Assembly (NCBI GenBank): GCA_913040765.1
Contig: CAJWIA010000030.1
Span: 1-10,932, forward strand
Direction: 5' to 3'
Length of the DNA: 10,932 nucleotides
Source of the DNA: an uncultured Anaerolineales bacterium
GTDB lineage: Bacteria; Chloroflexota; Anaerolineae; Anaerolineales; UBA11657
The translations under genes were made by a program, and so were the position numbers. The notes under the pieces were generated by a model. The model ran no database searches, was not told the origin of the DNA, and saw only the letters and a program-made list of their open reading frames with translations. Shown here piece by piece: positions 1 to 6,197 of this stretch. Within the stretch, counting starts at the first letter, position 1; every line of letters starts with the position of its first letter.

Positions 1-3
1 AAT

Positions 4-990
4 ATGACTTCAGTTCGTGTAGGTATTGTTGGATGTGGCATGGCGGGTCGCAAGCATATTGATGCTTTTCAATCATTGGGTTCGCTAGCTAGTGTGGTGG
101 GTATTTGTGACGAGAATAGAGAGCTAGCACAGCAAATTGGGAAAACGTCGGACATTGAGGTTTTTGAGAACTATTCAGACTTGTTTGACTTTGGGATTGA
201 TTTGTTTGTAATAGCTACTCCCCATGCTACTCACCATAAGTTGGCAATTGATGGACTTAATAGCAATATATCATTATTGGTAGAAAAGCCATTGGCTTCA
301 AATTTATCTCAAGCCAAAGAAATAGCTGCGATATGTGCGGGAAAAAAACTCAAATGTGCAGTAGGATTTGTACATCGTCATCGGATGGAACTGCAGGCTG
401 CACATAGACATATAAAACAAAAAGATTGCGGTGAAGTTGTATATCTAACAGATACATTCTGGTTGTCAGGTGGAGAGAGATTGCCAGAATGGCTATGGAA
501 TGATTCAGAATCCGGTCTTGGTATTTTAGGTTATAGTGCAATTCATCGAATAGATTGGCAAGGTTGGTTGGCCAATTCTAAAGTTGCTAGTGTGTACGCC
601 CAAACAAACCTTGATGGTATATATGAGGGTTCAATTCATGGAGTTGTAGCTAGTCTGACGTTTGAAAATGGAGTTGTGGGTTCTGTTGTTGGCTACCAGC
701 CGAATGTCGATGTGAGTAAGCCTTTCATAAGTACAGTAATTGCCGGTTCTCAAGGTTTGATCAATATTAAGTTAGGCCAAAGTTTTGAGATATGTACTAC
801 GGTAGAGAACTATAGGAAAAGTATTGTTCAAGACGACCAGTTTGTTAAACAGGCACGAGACGTAGTAAATGCTATTGTAGAGGATAGAGAACCTTGCTCC
901 TCTGTGTATGATGGCGTGCACTCTGCGGCTGTAGTTGAAGCAATTATTCAATCAGCCAAGACAGATTCAAGAATTGATGTTAAAAACTAG
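4..990 (+). CDS. Gfo/Idh/MocA family NAD(P)-dependent oxidoreductase
   Basis: A 328-residue cytosolic dehydrogenase of the glucose-fructose oxidoreductase/inositol dehydrogenase family, which oxidises or reduces a hydroxyl or keto group on sugars, cyclitols or related compounds. The N-terminal Rossmann fold shows the dinucleotide motif G10-C-G-M-A-G15 after a beta strand. The family EKP signature is at residues 94-96, with the Lys normally taking part in catalysis. The C-terminal domain carries the expected 'GYSAIHRIDW' segment with H181 and D184, equivalent to the family's catalytic H...D pair. Length is normal (about 330-350). The ATG at position 4 is directly followed by the Rossmann strand, so the start is credible, but its ribosome site lies outside the window. 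It is the first visible gene of a plus-strand run and is 35 bp upstream of the amidohydrolase gene. The substrate cannot be read from the sequence. A second, different family member lies at 10020-10932. Confidence 0.92.
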   Translation: MTSVRVGIVGCGMAGRKHIDAFQSLGSLASVVGICDENRELAQQIGKTSDIEVFENYSDLFDFGIDLFVIATPHATHHKLAIDGLNSNISLLVEKPLASNLSQAKEIAAICAGKKLKCAVGFVHRHRMELQAAHRHIKQKDCGEVVYLTDTFWLSGGERLPEWLWNDSESGLGILGYSAIHRIDWQGWLANSKVASVYAQTNLDGIYEGSIHGVVASLTFENGVVGSVVGYQPNVDVSKPFISTVIAGSQGLINIKLGQSFEICTTVENYRKSIVQDDQFVKQARDVVNAIVEDREPCSSVYDGVHSAAVVEAIIQSAKTDSRIDVKN

Positions 991-1025
991 TTATAAATAA
1001 TGTCTAAAGGGGATATATAAGAGAT

Positions 1026-2420
1026 ATGGTATCAGCTTTGTCTAGTAATAGGGTTGTGTTTATTAATGGTATGGTGTTTGCTGATGGTGATCTAAGATCA
1101 TGTATGGTGGTTGTGGAGGAAGGGAAAATTACCGAGCTTCTTGAGACAGGTACTGATGTCAGCGATTTAACAACTATTGATTTACAGGGAAAATATTTAT
1201 TGCCAGGTGCAATTGACGTACATGTTCATTGTCGTGCTCCAGCAGCGCCGGAACGCGGAGATTTTGCTACTGAAACACGTGCTGCTGCGGCAGGTGGTGT
1301 TACGACCATGTTAGAAATGCCAATATCCAAACCATGTGTCAATAGTTCAGTGATACTTGAAAGTCGCAAGAAACTGGGTGAAGATAACGCTTACGTGGAC
1401 TTTGGTTTGTATTGCGGGCCCGTGGGTTGTGATGAACAAGTCATTGAAGACATGGTAAACGCAGGCGCAATCGCATTTAAAGCTTTTATGGTAGATGCTC
1501 CTCCTGGCCGAGAGGATGAATTTGACGGTATTGCTGCTGCAAACAGGTCTGACTTGTTGATGGCATTTCAGAAAACCGCTAAATATGATATTCCATTTGT
1601 GATTCATTGCGAAGATGAACAATTACTTAACCATTATATTAATCTAGCGTTAGAAAGCGATCTGTCAGACCCGATGGTGCATCCAAAATCTCGTCCTGAT
1701 ATAGTGGAAGCAGTGGCTATTGCAGGTGCCGTCTCGCTTGCCGAACATGCTAACAGACCAATACATATCGCGCATGTCAGTTCAGCTAAAGGCGTTGATA
1801 TTATTAGACATGCAATTCAGTCGGGAGTGGATGTGACAGGAGAGGTTTGTTTACATTATCTAGAGTTTACTGCTGATGTTTTATCCAAGGCTGGACCTTA
1901 TGCTAAAGTGAATCCTCCAATTAGATTTAAAAACGATCAAGAAGCATTGTGGGCAGGTGTTAGAGACAACACATTGATGATCCTAACTACTGATCATGCA
2001 CCATTCACAGCAGCTGAGAAAGAGGCTACATGGCATGATTTGGTGAGTTCACCCCCGGGTCTTCCAAGTCTTGAAATGTTATATCCAATGTCTCTACATT
2101 ATGCTCTTAACGGCCAATGGGATTTATCTAAATCAATAGAGTTAGTATGTGAGTCACCGGCTAAGCTATTTAATCTTTGGCCCAGAAAAGGTACAATTAG
2201 TGTGGGTTCCGATGCTGACTTCGTAGTATTTGATCCTAAAGATGAACACGTGGTTGACAGTGCCAATTGGTTTACTAAAGCAAAGGATTGTGATCGTGTG
2301 TACTCTGGATTGAATATTAATGGGCGAATATTACAGACTTACGTGCGTGGCAATCTGATTTACAGTAATGGAGAAATTGCAGGAGAACGAGGTTACGGAC
2401 AATTTTTGCGACCAAACTAA
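1026..2420 (+). CDS. Allantoinase/dihydroorotase-type cyclic amidohydrolase
   Basis: A 464-residue metal-dependent hydrolase of the amidohydrolase superfamily that opens cyclic amides (allantoin, dihydroorotate, hydantoins, dihydropyrimidines). All binuclear-site residues are present: D64-V-H66-V-H68, K152 in FKAFM (the lysine carboxylated in this family), H194 in VIHCEDE, H250 in IAHVSS and D323 in TTDHAP. The GGVTTMLEMP stretch, the VTGEVCLHY segment, the NPPIR segment and the C-terminal pattern (Y-S-G, then R-I-L-Q-T, then R-G-N-L-I-Y, ending G-Q-F-L) resemble allantoinase (AllB/PucH) more than PyrC, and length also fits (about 450). However, R70 just after HxH recalls the carboxylate-binding Arg of dihydroorotase, and the usual 'PG' after it is changed to 'APA'. 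Substrate is therefore open: allantoin, a hydantoin or another carboxylated cyclic amide. A purine-rich AGGGGA lies 12 nt before the ATG. Its neighbours are not pyrimidine genes, which argues against biosynthetic dihydroorotase. Confidence 0.88.
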   Translation: MVSALSSNRVVFINGMVFADGDLRSCMVVVEEGKITELLETGTDVSDLTTIDLQGKYLLPGAIDVHVHCRAPAAPERGDFATETRAAAAGGVTTMLEMPISKPCVNSSVILESRKKLGEDNAYVDFGLYCGPVGCDEQVIEDMVNAGAIAFKAFMVDAPPGREDEFDGIAAANRSDLLMAFQKTAKYDIPFVIHCEDEQLLNHYINLALESDLSDPMVHPKSRPDIVEAVAIAGAVSLAEHANRPIHIAHVSSAKGVDIIRHAIQSGVDVTGEVCLHYLEFTADVLSKAGPYAKVNPPIRFKNDQEALWAGVRDNTLMILTTDHAPFTAAEKEATWHDLVSSPPGLPSLEMLYPMSLHYALNGQWDLSKSIELVCESPAKLFNLWPRKGTISVGSDADFVVFDPKDEHVVDSANWFTKAKDCDRVYSGLNINGRILQTYVRGNLIYSNGEIAGERGYGQFLRPN

Positions 2421-2476
2421 TACTTTAGACAATTATAGTATCTACAACTTTTTGTCAGGGGAATAGGGTTATCATC

Positions 2477-3619
2477 ATGACAGCACATAACACAGATTGG
2501 ATTGTGCCTAGGGCACAGGGATATGACACAAATCGTTCATTACGAGAGGAAATAATTGGTGGGCTTGAGAACGTTATGTTCAATCCCTATGTGGCTGGAA
2601 ATGCTGAATTTAAACCACTTGAATCTGATTTTGCTTCTAAATTAGGTATGAAATATGCTGTGGCAGTACAATCTGCTACGGCCGGCTTAATACTAGCACT
2701 GCGTGCTTGTGACGTTGGGCCTGGTGATGAAGTTATTACAGTAGGAAACTCAGACATCTCTACGACCGCGGCAATATCGATTATTGGAGCTACTATAGTT
2801 TTGGTAGATATATTAGAGAGTGATTATACGATTGATGGGAGCCAAGTAGCGTCTGCAGTTACAGATCGGACTAAGGCGATACTACCTGTAGATTTGTATG
2901 GACACCCATCGGATTGTATTGCTTTACGTAAAGTTGCTGATGAACATGGACTAAAGATTATTGAAGATGCTGCTTTAGCAATAGGTGCACGATATGCAAA
3001 TCATCATGTTGGGTTCTATTCAGACCTGACTATTATTAGTCTGGCAGCTGCCAAACCTCTTTCATCTAGTGGGAATGCTGGCATGGTTGTTACTGATAAC
3101 TCAGCATTAGCAGAAAAAGTAAGTTTATTTCGAGGTTACGGTAAGGAATTTGATCCTAGTAGAACTCCACCTTTGTCAGACGAACATGTAGTAGAAGGAT
3201 TTAATTTACCTATGGACCCGCTACAGGCAGTAGTTGTGCATGCTAAGCTTCCTTATCTAATGGATTGGACAGACAAACGCAAAAGAATTGCTGGTTTATA
3301 CCGTAGCGCCTTGTTAGATAAAGAGGTGAAGCTACCAACTTTTAGTGAGGATGCAGACCCATCTTTCTCAAGTTATGTCATACTATCTTCCCGTCGAGAT
3401 GAGCTGCATAATGAAATGCGTAAAAGACGCATTGAAACAGGAACTCATTATGCACCAGCAATGCATAAACAACCTGTTTATAGGAACAATGTAATTGCTG
3501 GAGATAGTCTGCCAGTCACCGAACAGGTAGCGCGTGAGCTGATAGCATTGCCAGTTTCCCCTGAAATGGACGACAACCAAATTGATTACGTGTTGACCGC
3601 AATTGAAGATTTGTTCTAG
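2477..3619 (+). CDS. DegT/DnrJ/EryC1/StrS family PLP-dependent aminotransferase
   Basis: A 380-residue fold-type I aminotransferase. Family members usually transaminate keto-sugars, often nucleotide-linked, using glutamate or glutamine. Visible landmarks are the PLP-phosphate segment QSATAGL (residues 65-71), the IIEDAALAIGARY strand with D164 that contacts the PLP ring nitrogen, the VDLYGHPSD segment, the Schiff-base lysine K193 in SLAAAKPLSSSGNAGM, and the GFNLPMDPLQAVV segment (241-253), which matches the family's GfN-R-m-d-qAA pattern. A catalytic Lys is present, so it should be an active transaminase and not one of the dehydratase or regulatory relatives. A gggga stretch precedes the ATG. 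It follows the amidohydrolase by 56 bp. No nucleotidyltransferase or glycosyltransferase is nearby, so a role in surface-sugar synthesis is not supported by context. It may act on a free or phosphorylated amino-sugar-like intermediate, which is inference. Confidence 0.9.
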   Translation: MTAHNTDWIVPRAQGYDTNRSLREEIIGGLENVMFNPYVAGNAEFKPLESDFASKLGMKYAVAVQSATAGLILALRACDVGPGDEVITVGNSDISTTAAISIIGATIVLVDILESDYTIDGSQVASAVTDRTKAILPVDLYGHPSDCIALRKVADEHGLKIIEDAALAIGARYANHHVGFYSDLTIISLAAAKPLSSSGNAGMVVTDNSALAEKVSLFRGYGKEFDPSRTPPLSDEHVVEGFNLPMDPLQAVVVHAKLPYLMDWTDKRKRIAGLYRSALLDKEVKLPTFSEDADPSFSSYVILSSRRDELHNEMRKRRIETGTHYAPAMHKQPVYRNNVIAGDSLPVTEQVARELIALPVSPEMDDNQIDYVLTAIEDLF

Positions 3620-3660
3620 ACCGAAGTTTTGCTTATATAGATAAAAACAATATTTCTGAT

Positions 3661-3692
3661 ACAATTTGTTGTGTTGTCAATCAACAATTTGT
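3661..3692. repeat. Paired direct/inverted repeat upstream of the Ldh2-type gene
   Basis: ACAATTTGT occurs twice as an exact direct repeat (3661-3669 and 3684-3692), with starts 23 bp apart, about two helical turns. The same region also reads as an inverted repeat: ACAATTTGTTG (3661-3671) against CAACAATTTGT (3682-3692), 10 of 11 positions complementary, with a 10-nt spacer. It lies in the longest plus-strand gap (3620-3759), which is A+T-rich and otherwise without genes. No U-tract follows, so it does not look like a terminator. An operator for a dimeric regulator is plausible but unproven. No convincing -35/-10 pair was found in this gap. Confidence 0.45.
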
Positions 3693-3723
3693 AAATAACT
3701 GAACTGTATTTATTGATGTACTA

Positions 3724-3733
3724 GTATGCATAC
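3724..3733. repeat. 10-bp perfect palindrome GTATGCATAC
   Basis: A perfect 10-bp palindrome ending 4 bp before the Shine-Dalgarno site of the Ldh2-type gene. It could be half of a regulator site or a chance match. Its position between the repeat pair and the ribosome site is the only reason to list it. Confidence 0.25.
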
Positions 3734-3737
3734 ACTC

Positions 3738-3747
3738 AGGAGGAGGG
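3738..3747 (+). promoter_or_regulatory. Strong extended Shine-Dalgarno site (AGGAGGAGGG)
   Basis: A tandem AGGAGG-type purine run lies 12 nt before the ATG at 3760. The spacing is somewhat long, but nothing closer competes. It fixes the start of the Ldh2-type gene and suggests efficient, independent translation after a 140-bp gap. Confidence 0.7.
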
Positions 3748-3759
3748 TGGGATTTTACA

Positions 3760-4842
3760 ATGTATAACTATGATATTCCAGTCCGTCGTTATAACCGTAA
3801 CGACCTATATGAATTTTGTGAGAAGTATCTGATATCTTTGGGGGCTAATGAAGAGGAAGCACGTATTACTTCAGCAGGTGTTGTGGCTGCTGCTAGTCGT
3901 TGGCATCCAGGCAAAGGTCAAGGATTAGAGAAACTTTTTAGGCTCACTTTACAACTTGGAAATGGTGGCATTAACTGTAATGCTGAGTTTGAGGTGCTGG
4001 AGGATTCCCCCGCAGCTGCTTTGGTAGATGGTCATCAAGGTTTTGGATATGTGGTTGCACAAAAAGGTTCAGAACTTGCTGTGGAGAAGGCTGCAAAAGT
4101 GGGAATAGGTATAGTATCAATCAAGCATAGTAATCATTTTGGACAAGCTGGTTATCACGCAGAATCAATTACGAAGTCAGGCATGATTGGTTATGTGATG
4201 ACCAATGCTAGGGCTGAAATGGCTCCTTGGGGTGCTACAGAACCTGTTCTTGCTACTAGTCCCTGGGGTATAGGTATTCCTAGAGAAGGTTCCGACCCGA
4301 TCTTGTTGGATATGGCACTAACACAGTCTGGGCAGGGAATGGTTATGTGGGCTTTGCGGGAAGGACAGGACGTGCCTGATAATTGGATGCTTACAGCAGA
4401 TGGTGCCAAGAGTACTAACCCAGCTGATTTTCTTAATGCTGATGGTAGTGAGTCTACAGGAACACAATATCCTATAGGTGAATTTAAAGGTTATGGTCTT
4501 GCCTTATTCACTGATGTGTTGTGTGGAGTCATGAGTGGATCTTTATTTGGCACTCAATGTTTTCAAGGCGATGTTAATCATGATGTAGGACACATGATTA
4601 TGGCATTCAACCCAGAGTTTTTTATGGAGAAAAAGAAATTTCAAGAAAGATTAGAGCAGCTGGTAGGAGAAATTCGTTCTGCCAAGCCAATTGAAGGTAG
4701 GACCGTTTACTTACCTGGAGAATTGGAATTTCTAACCGAAAGAGATTCTAATCAATCCGGAGTGCCGATTGATGAACGTAGTGTCGAAAAACTATTAGTG
4801 TTAGCAGATAATCAAAATATTAGTTTTCCATCGGAGATTTAG
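3760..4842 (+). CDS. Malate/L-lactate/ureidoglycolate dehydrogenase-type oxidoreductase (Ldh2 family)
   Basis: A 360-residue NAD(P)H-dependent oxidoreductase of the Ldh2 family, which includes L-sulfolactate, malate and ureidoglycolate dehydrogenases (AllD) and cyclic-imine reductases (DpkA). Members interconvert 2-hydroxy acids and 2-oxo acids, or imines and amines. Diagnostic segments are SIKHSNHFGQAGYHAE with H126 (the family's catalytic-region His), APWGATEPVLATSPWGIGIP (cofactor-binding PWGG-TNP-like stretch), LLDMALT, the P-NW-L-ADG-S-NP segment, and FKGYGLALFTDVLCGVMSG near residue 242. The usual N-terminal motif R-SHG-R is not intact: the aligned stretch (about residues 46-60) reads SRWHPGKGQGLEKLF, so substrate specificity may differ. 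Length is typical (about 340-360). A strong Shine-Dalgarno site supports the start. Placement between a DegT aminotransferase and a creatinase-like hydrolase suggests action on a keto- or imino-acid product of those enzymes, by inference. Confidence 0.88.
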   Translation: MYNYDIPVRRYNRNDLYEFCEKYLISLGANEEEARITSAGVVAAASRWHPGKGQGLEKLFRLTLQLGNGGINCNAEFEVLEDSPAAALVDGHQGFGYVVAQKGSELAVEKAAKVGIGIVSIKHSNHFGQAGYHAESITKSGMIGYVMTNARAEMAPWGATEPVLATSPWGIGIPREGSDPILLDMALTQSGQGMVMWALREGQDVPDNWMLTADGAKSTNPADFLNADGSESTGTQYPIGEFKGYGLALFTDVLCGVMSGSLFGTQCFQGDVNHDVGHMIMAFNPEFFMEKKKFQERLEQLVGEIRSAKPIEGRTVYLPGELEFLTERDSNQSGVPIDERSVEKLLVLADNQNISFPSEI

Positions 4843-4854
4843 ATATAGGTACAT

Positions 4855-4905
4855 TGCTCAGGGGATGCAAGATGGTGTTTTGCAATCCGTTTTGTTTCCT
4901 GAGCA
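4855..4905 (+). promoter_or_regulatory. Nested stem-loop leader upstream of the M24-fold gene (possible attenuator)
   Basis: An outer perfect 8-bp stem, TGCTCAGG (4855-4862) with CCTGAGCA (4898-4905), encloses an inner stem: 4863-4870 pairs with 4880-4888 as two 4-bp blocks around one bulged A, with a 9-nt loop. The inner stem is directly followed by GTTTTGTTT (4889-4897), so by itself it resembles a weak intrinsic terminator. Closing the outer stem would sequester the 9-nt U-rich stretch as a one-sided bulge. The structure ends five bases before AGGAGG. It may control read-through or translation of the next gene, or stabilise processed mRNA ends. Pairing is seen in the sequence; function is inference. 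Confidence 0.5.
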
Positions 4906-4910
4906 TTAAA

Positions 4911-4916
4911 AGGAGG
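4911..4916 (+). promoter_or_regulatory. Consensus Shine-Dalgarno site (AGGAGG)
   Basis: A perfect AGGAGG with a 5-nt A-only spacer to the ATG at 4922. It decides the start of the M24-fold gene and lies just downstream of the stem-loop leader, so accessibility of this site could be affected by that structure. Confidence 0.8.
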
Positions 4917-4921
4917 AAAAA

Positions 4922-6097
4922 ATGCTTAGAAGATTTGCTCTAGAACAAGATGTGGCAAGACGAGTCACTGCTGCAAAAGCTCTAATGGAGGAAAAGGGCT
5001 TGGGAGCTATACTGATTCCGGCAAGAGGTGCGCCGGGCATGATGGGTATGGCTCAATATTTTACAAACCTCAATTTGTGGGCTGGACCTGCCTGGGTTGT
5101 GTTGACTGCCGATGATCCAGAACCGGCTTTGCTTATATGGTCATCATATGGTGCGGAATGGAACAAACAAGAAGCAACAACTTCTTGGGTTGAAAATCCT
5201 GATCCTGATACCTATGGACGTGTATTAGAGATAGTAGCTGGTGCCACAACAAAACTAAAGAAGGTTGGCATTGAGCATATTCCTACTCATTGGACTGTAG
5301 GGGATATGGAACGTGCAAAAGCCGAACTTGATGGTCGTGAATTTGTGGACATTACTAAGGAATTAGATGCTATGCGTTCGATCAAGTCTCATTTTGAGAT
5401 TGAGCATTTTTATGATCTGGGTCGTATGACAAAAGAGGCTTTTGATATTTTCGAACATGTGGCTCGACCGGGTGTACGCGCATGGGAAGCTGCAAGTGCT
5501 GCAGAAGAACACCTAAGAGCCAATGGCATGATTTGGGGACGTTCAAAGTACTCTATGGATTTACGTCCTTATACGATACCTACCACTGTAGATCGGGAAC
5601 TTACTCAAGATGATAAGATTCTTTTTGAACTTGTTTATGCCAGCGAACTGGGATATTGGTTGGAAATGACTGCTTTTTATACATTTGAACCTCTAGATGC
5701 TAAACTTCAAGCACAGATTGATGCTCACGAGAAGGTCATTGAGGCTTGTGCGTATGAGTTACGAGATGGCAATCCTATAGGCCGAATATCTGAGGTTAGT
5801 AACGCAACTTGGGAAGAACTGGGATTTGAGGTGGCTACCGAACCTCTACCTTCAGGAGCTCCTCCTGGAAAACATACACCAAATTGTCATTCAATTGGTC
5901 TTGATGAAAGTGATGGGCCGTCATCATGGTTTACTCCAAGCGAGCTGCTGAGGACAAATATGGTCATATCTTTTCATCCTAGTACTCGCCTCAAAGGTGA
6001 TCGTGCCTTTCTAGTGTCAGACAACTATCTAGTAACACAGAATGGCGGCGTGCGTTTGTCGCCATTAAATTGGACCCATAAGGTAATAGGAGACTAG
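4922..6097 (+). CDS. M24-fold (creatinase/prolidase-like) hydrolase lacking metal ligands
   Basis: A 391-residue protein with the two-domain creatinase/aminopeptidase P layout: an N-terminal creatinase-N domain (about 1-150, including GMAQYFTNLNLW) and a C-terminal pita-bread domain (about 160-390). The five metal ligands of M24 peptidases (D, D, H, E, E) are largely replaced. The two aspartates appear as E236 (LFELVYAS) and E248 (YWLEMTAF), the His is kept as H323 in CHSIGLDESDGP, the first Glu is H352 (ISFHPST) and the last is S366 (VSDNYLVTQNGG). This fits metal-independent members such as creatinase, or ectoine hydrolase (DoeA), which cleave C-N bonds in small molecules, better than a peptidase or the iron-dependent DMSP lyase DddP. 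It is the last gene of the plus-strand run and is followed by a hairpin at 6152-6197. Substrate is unknown. A small ureido, amidino or N-acyl compound would fit the neighbours, by inference. Confidence 0.82.
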   Translation: MLRRFALEQDVARRVTAAKALMEEKGLGAILIPARGAPGMMGMAQYFTNLNLWAGPAWVVLTADDPEPALLIWSSYGAEWNKQEATTSWVENPDPDTYGRVLEIVAGATTKLKKVGIEHIPTHWTVGDMERAKAELDGREFVDITKELDAMRSIKSHFEIEHFYDLGRMTKEAFDIFEHVARPGVRAWEAASAAEEHLRANGMIWGRSKYSMDLRPYTIPTTVDRELTQDDKILFELVYASELGYWLEMTAFYTFEPLDAKLQAQIDAHEKVIEACAYELRDGNPIGRISEVSNATWEELGFEVATEPLPSGAPPGKHTPNCHSIGLDESDGPSSWFTPSELLRTNMVISFHPSTRLKGDRAFLVSDNYLVTQNGGVRLSPLNWTHKVIGD

Positions 6098-6151
6098 ATT
6101 GTAGTAGTTCGCTTTGATTTAGACGCTATTTAGGTGGCGTATAGTTAAGCT

Positions 6152-6197
6152 GATAAACACAAGTACCCATACTTTTGTATGGGTACTTGTGTTTATC
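6152..6197. terminator. Perfect 21-bp hairpin, likely bidirectional terminator
   Basis: A perfect inverted repeat of 21 bp (arms 6152-6172 and 6177-6197) around a TTTT loop on the plus strand (AAAA on the minus strand). It sits where the two convergent gene groups meet, 54 bp after the plus-strand M24 stop. The right arm contains the TAA stop (6193-6195) of the minus-strand class V aminotransferase, so the last bases of that gene form part of the stem. In either direction the 3' arm ends in a U-rich run (TTGTGTTTATC), and on the plus strand TTATT follows. A true poly-U tail is absent, so termination strength is uncertain, but location and symmetry strongly favour a shared terminator or mRNA 3'-end protecting hairpin. 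Confidence 0.75.

Noticed and set aside
350..541. Open frame on the minus strand inside the first oxidoreductase gene
   Set aside because: No recognisable motif, antisense to a well-supported gene, no ribosome site; the same applies to antisense frames at 1347-1622, 3383-3664, 4191-4409, 8226-8486, 9632-9835 and 10330-10665.
1026..2420. Biosynthetic dihydroorotase (PyrC) call
   Set aside because: C-terminal and metal-site context look allantoinase-like and no pyrimidine genes are adjacent.
4922..6097. Active Xaa-Pro aminopeptidase or DMSP lyase DddP
   Set aside because: Both need the M24 metal ligands, most of which are replaced here.
6098..6151. Small ACGC...GCGT stem before the shared hairpin
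   Set aside because: Only four pairs around a 10-nt loop; no support.
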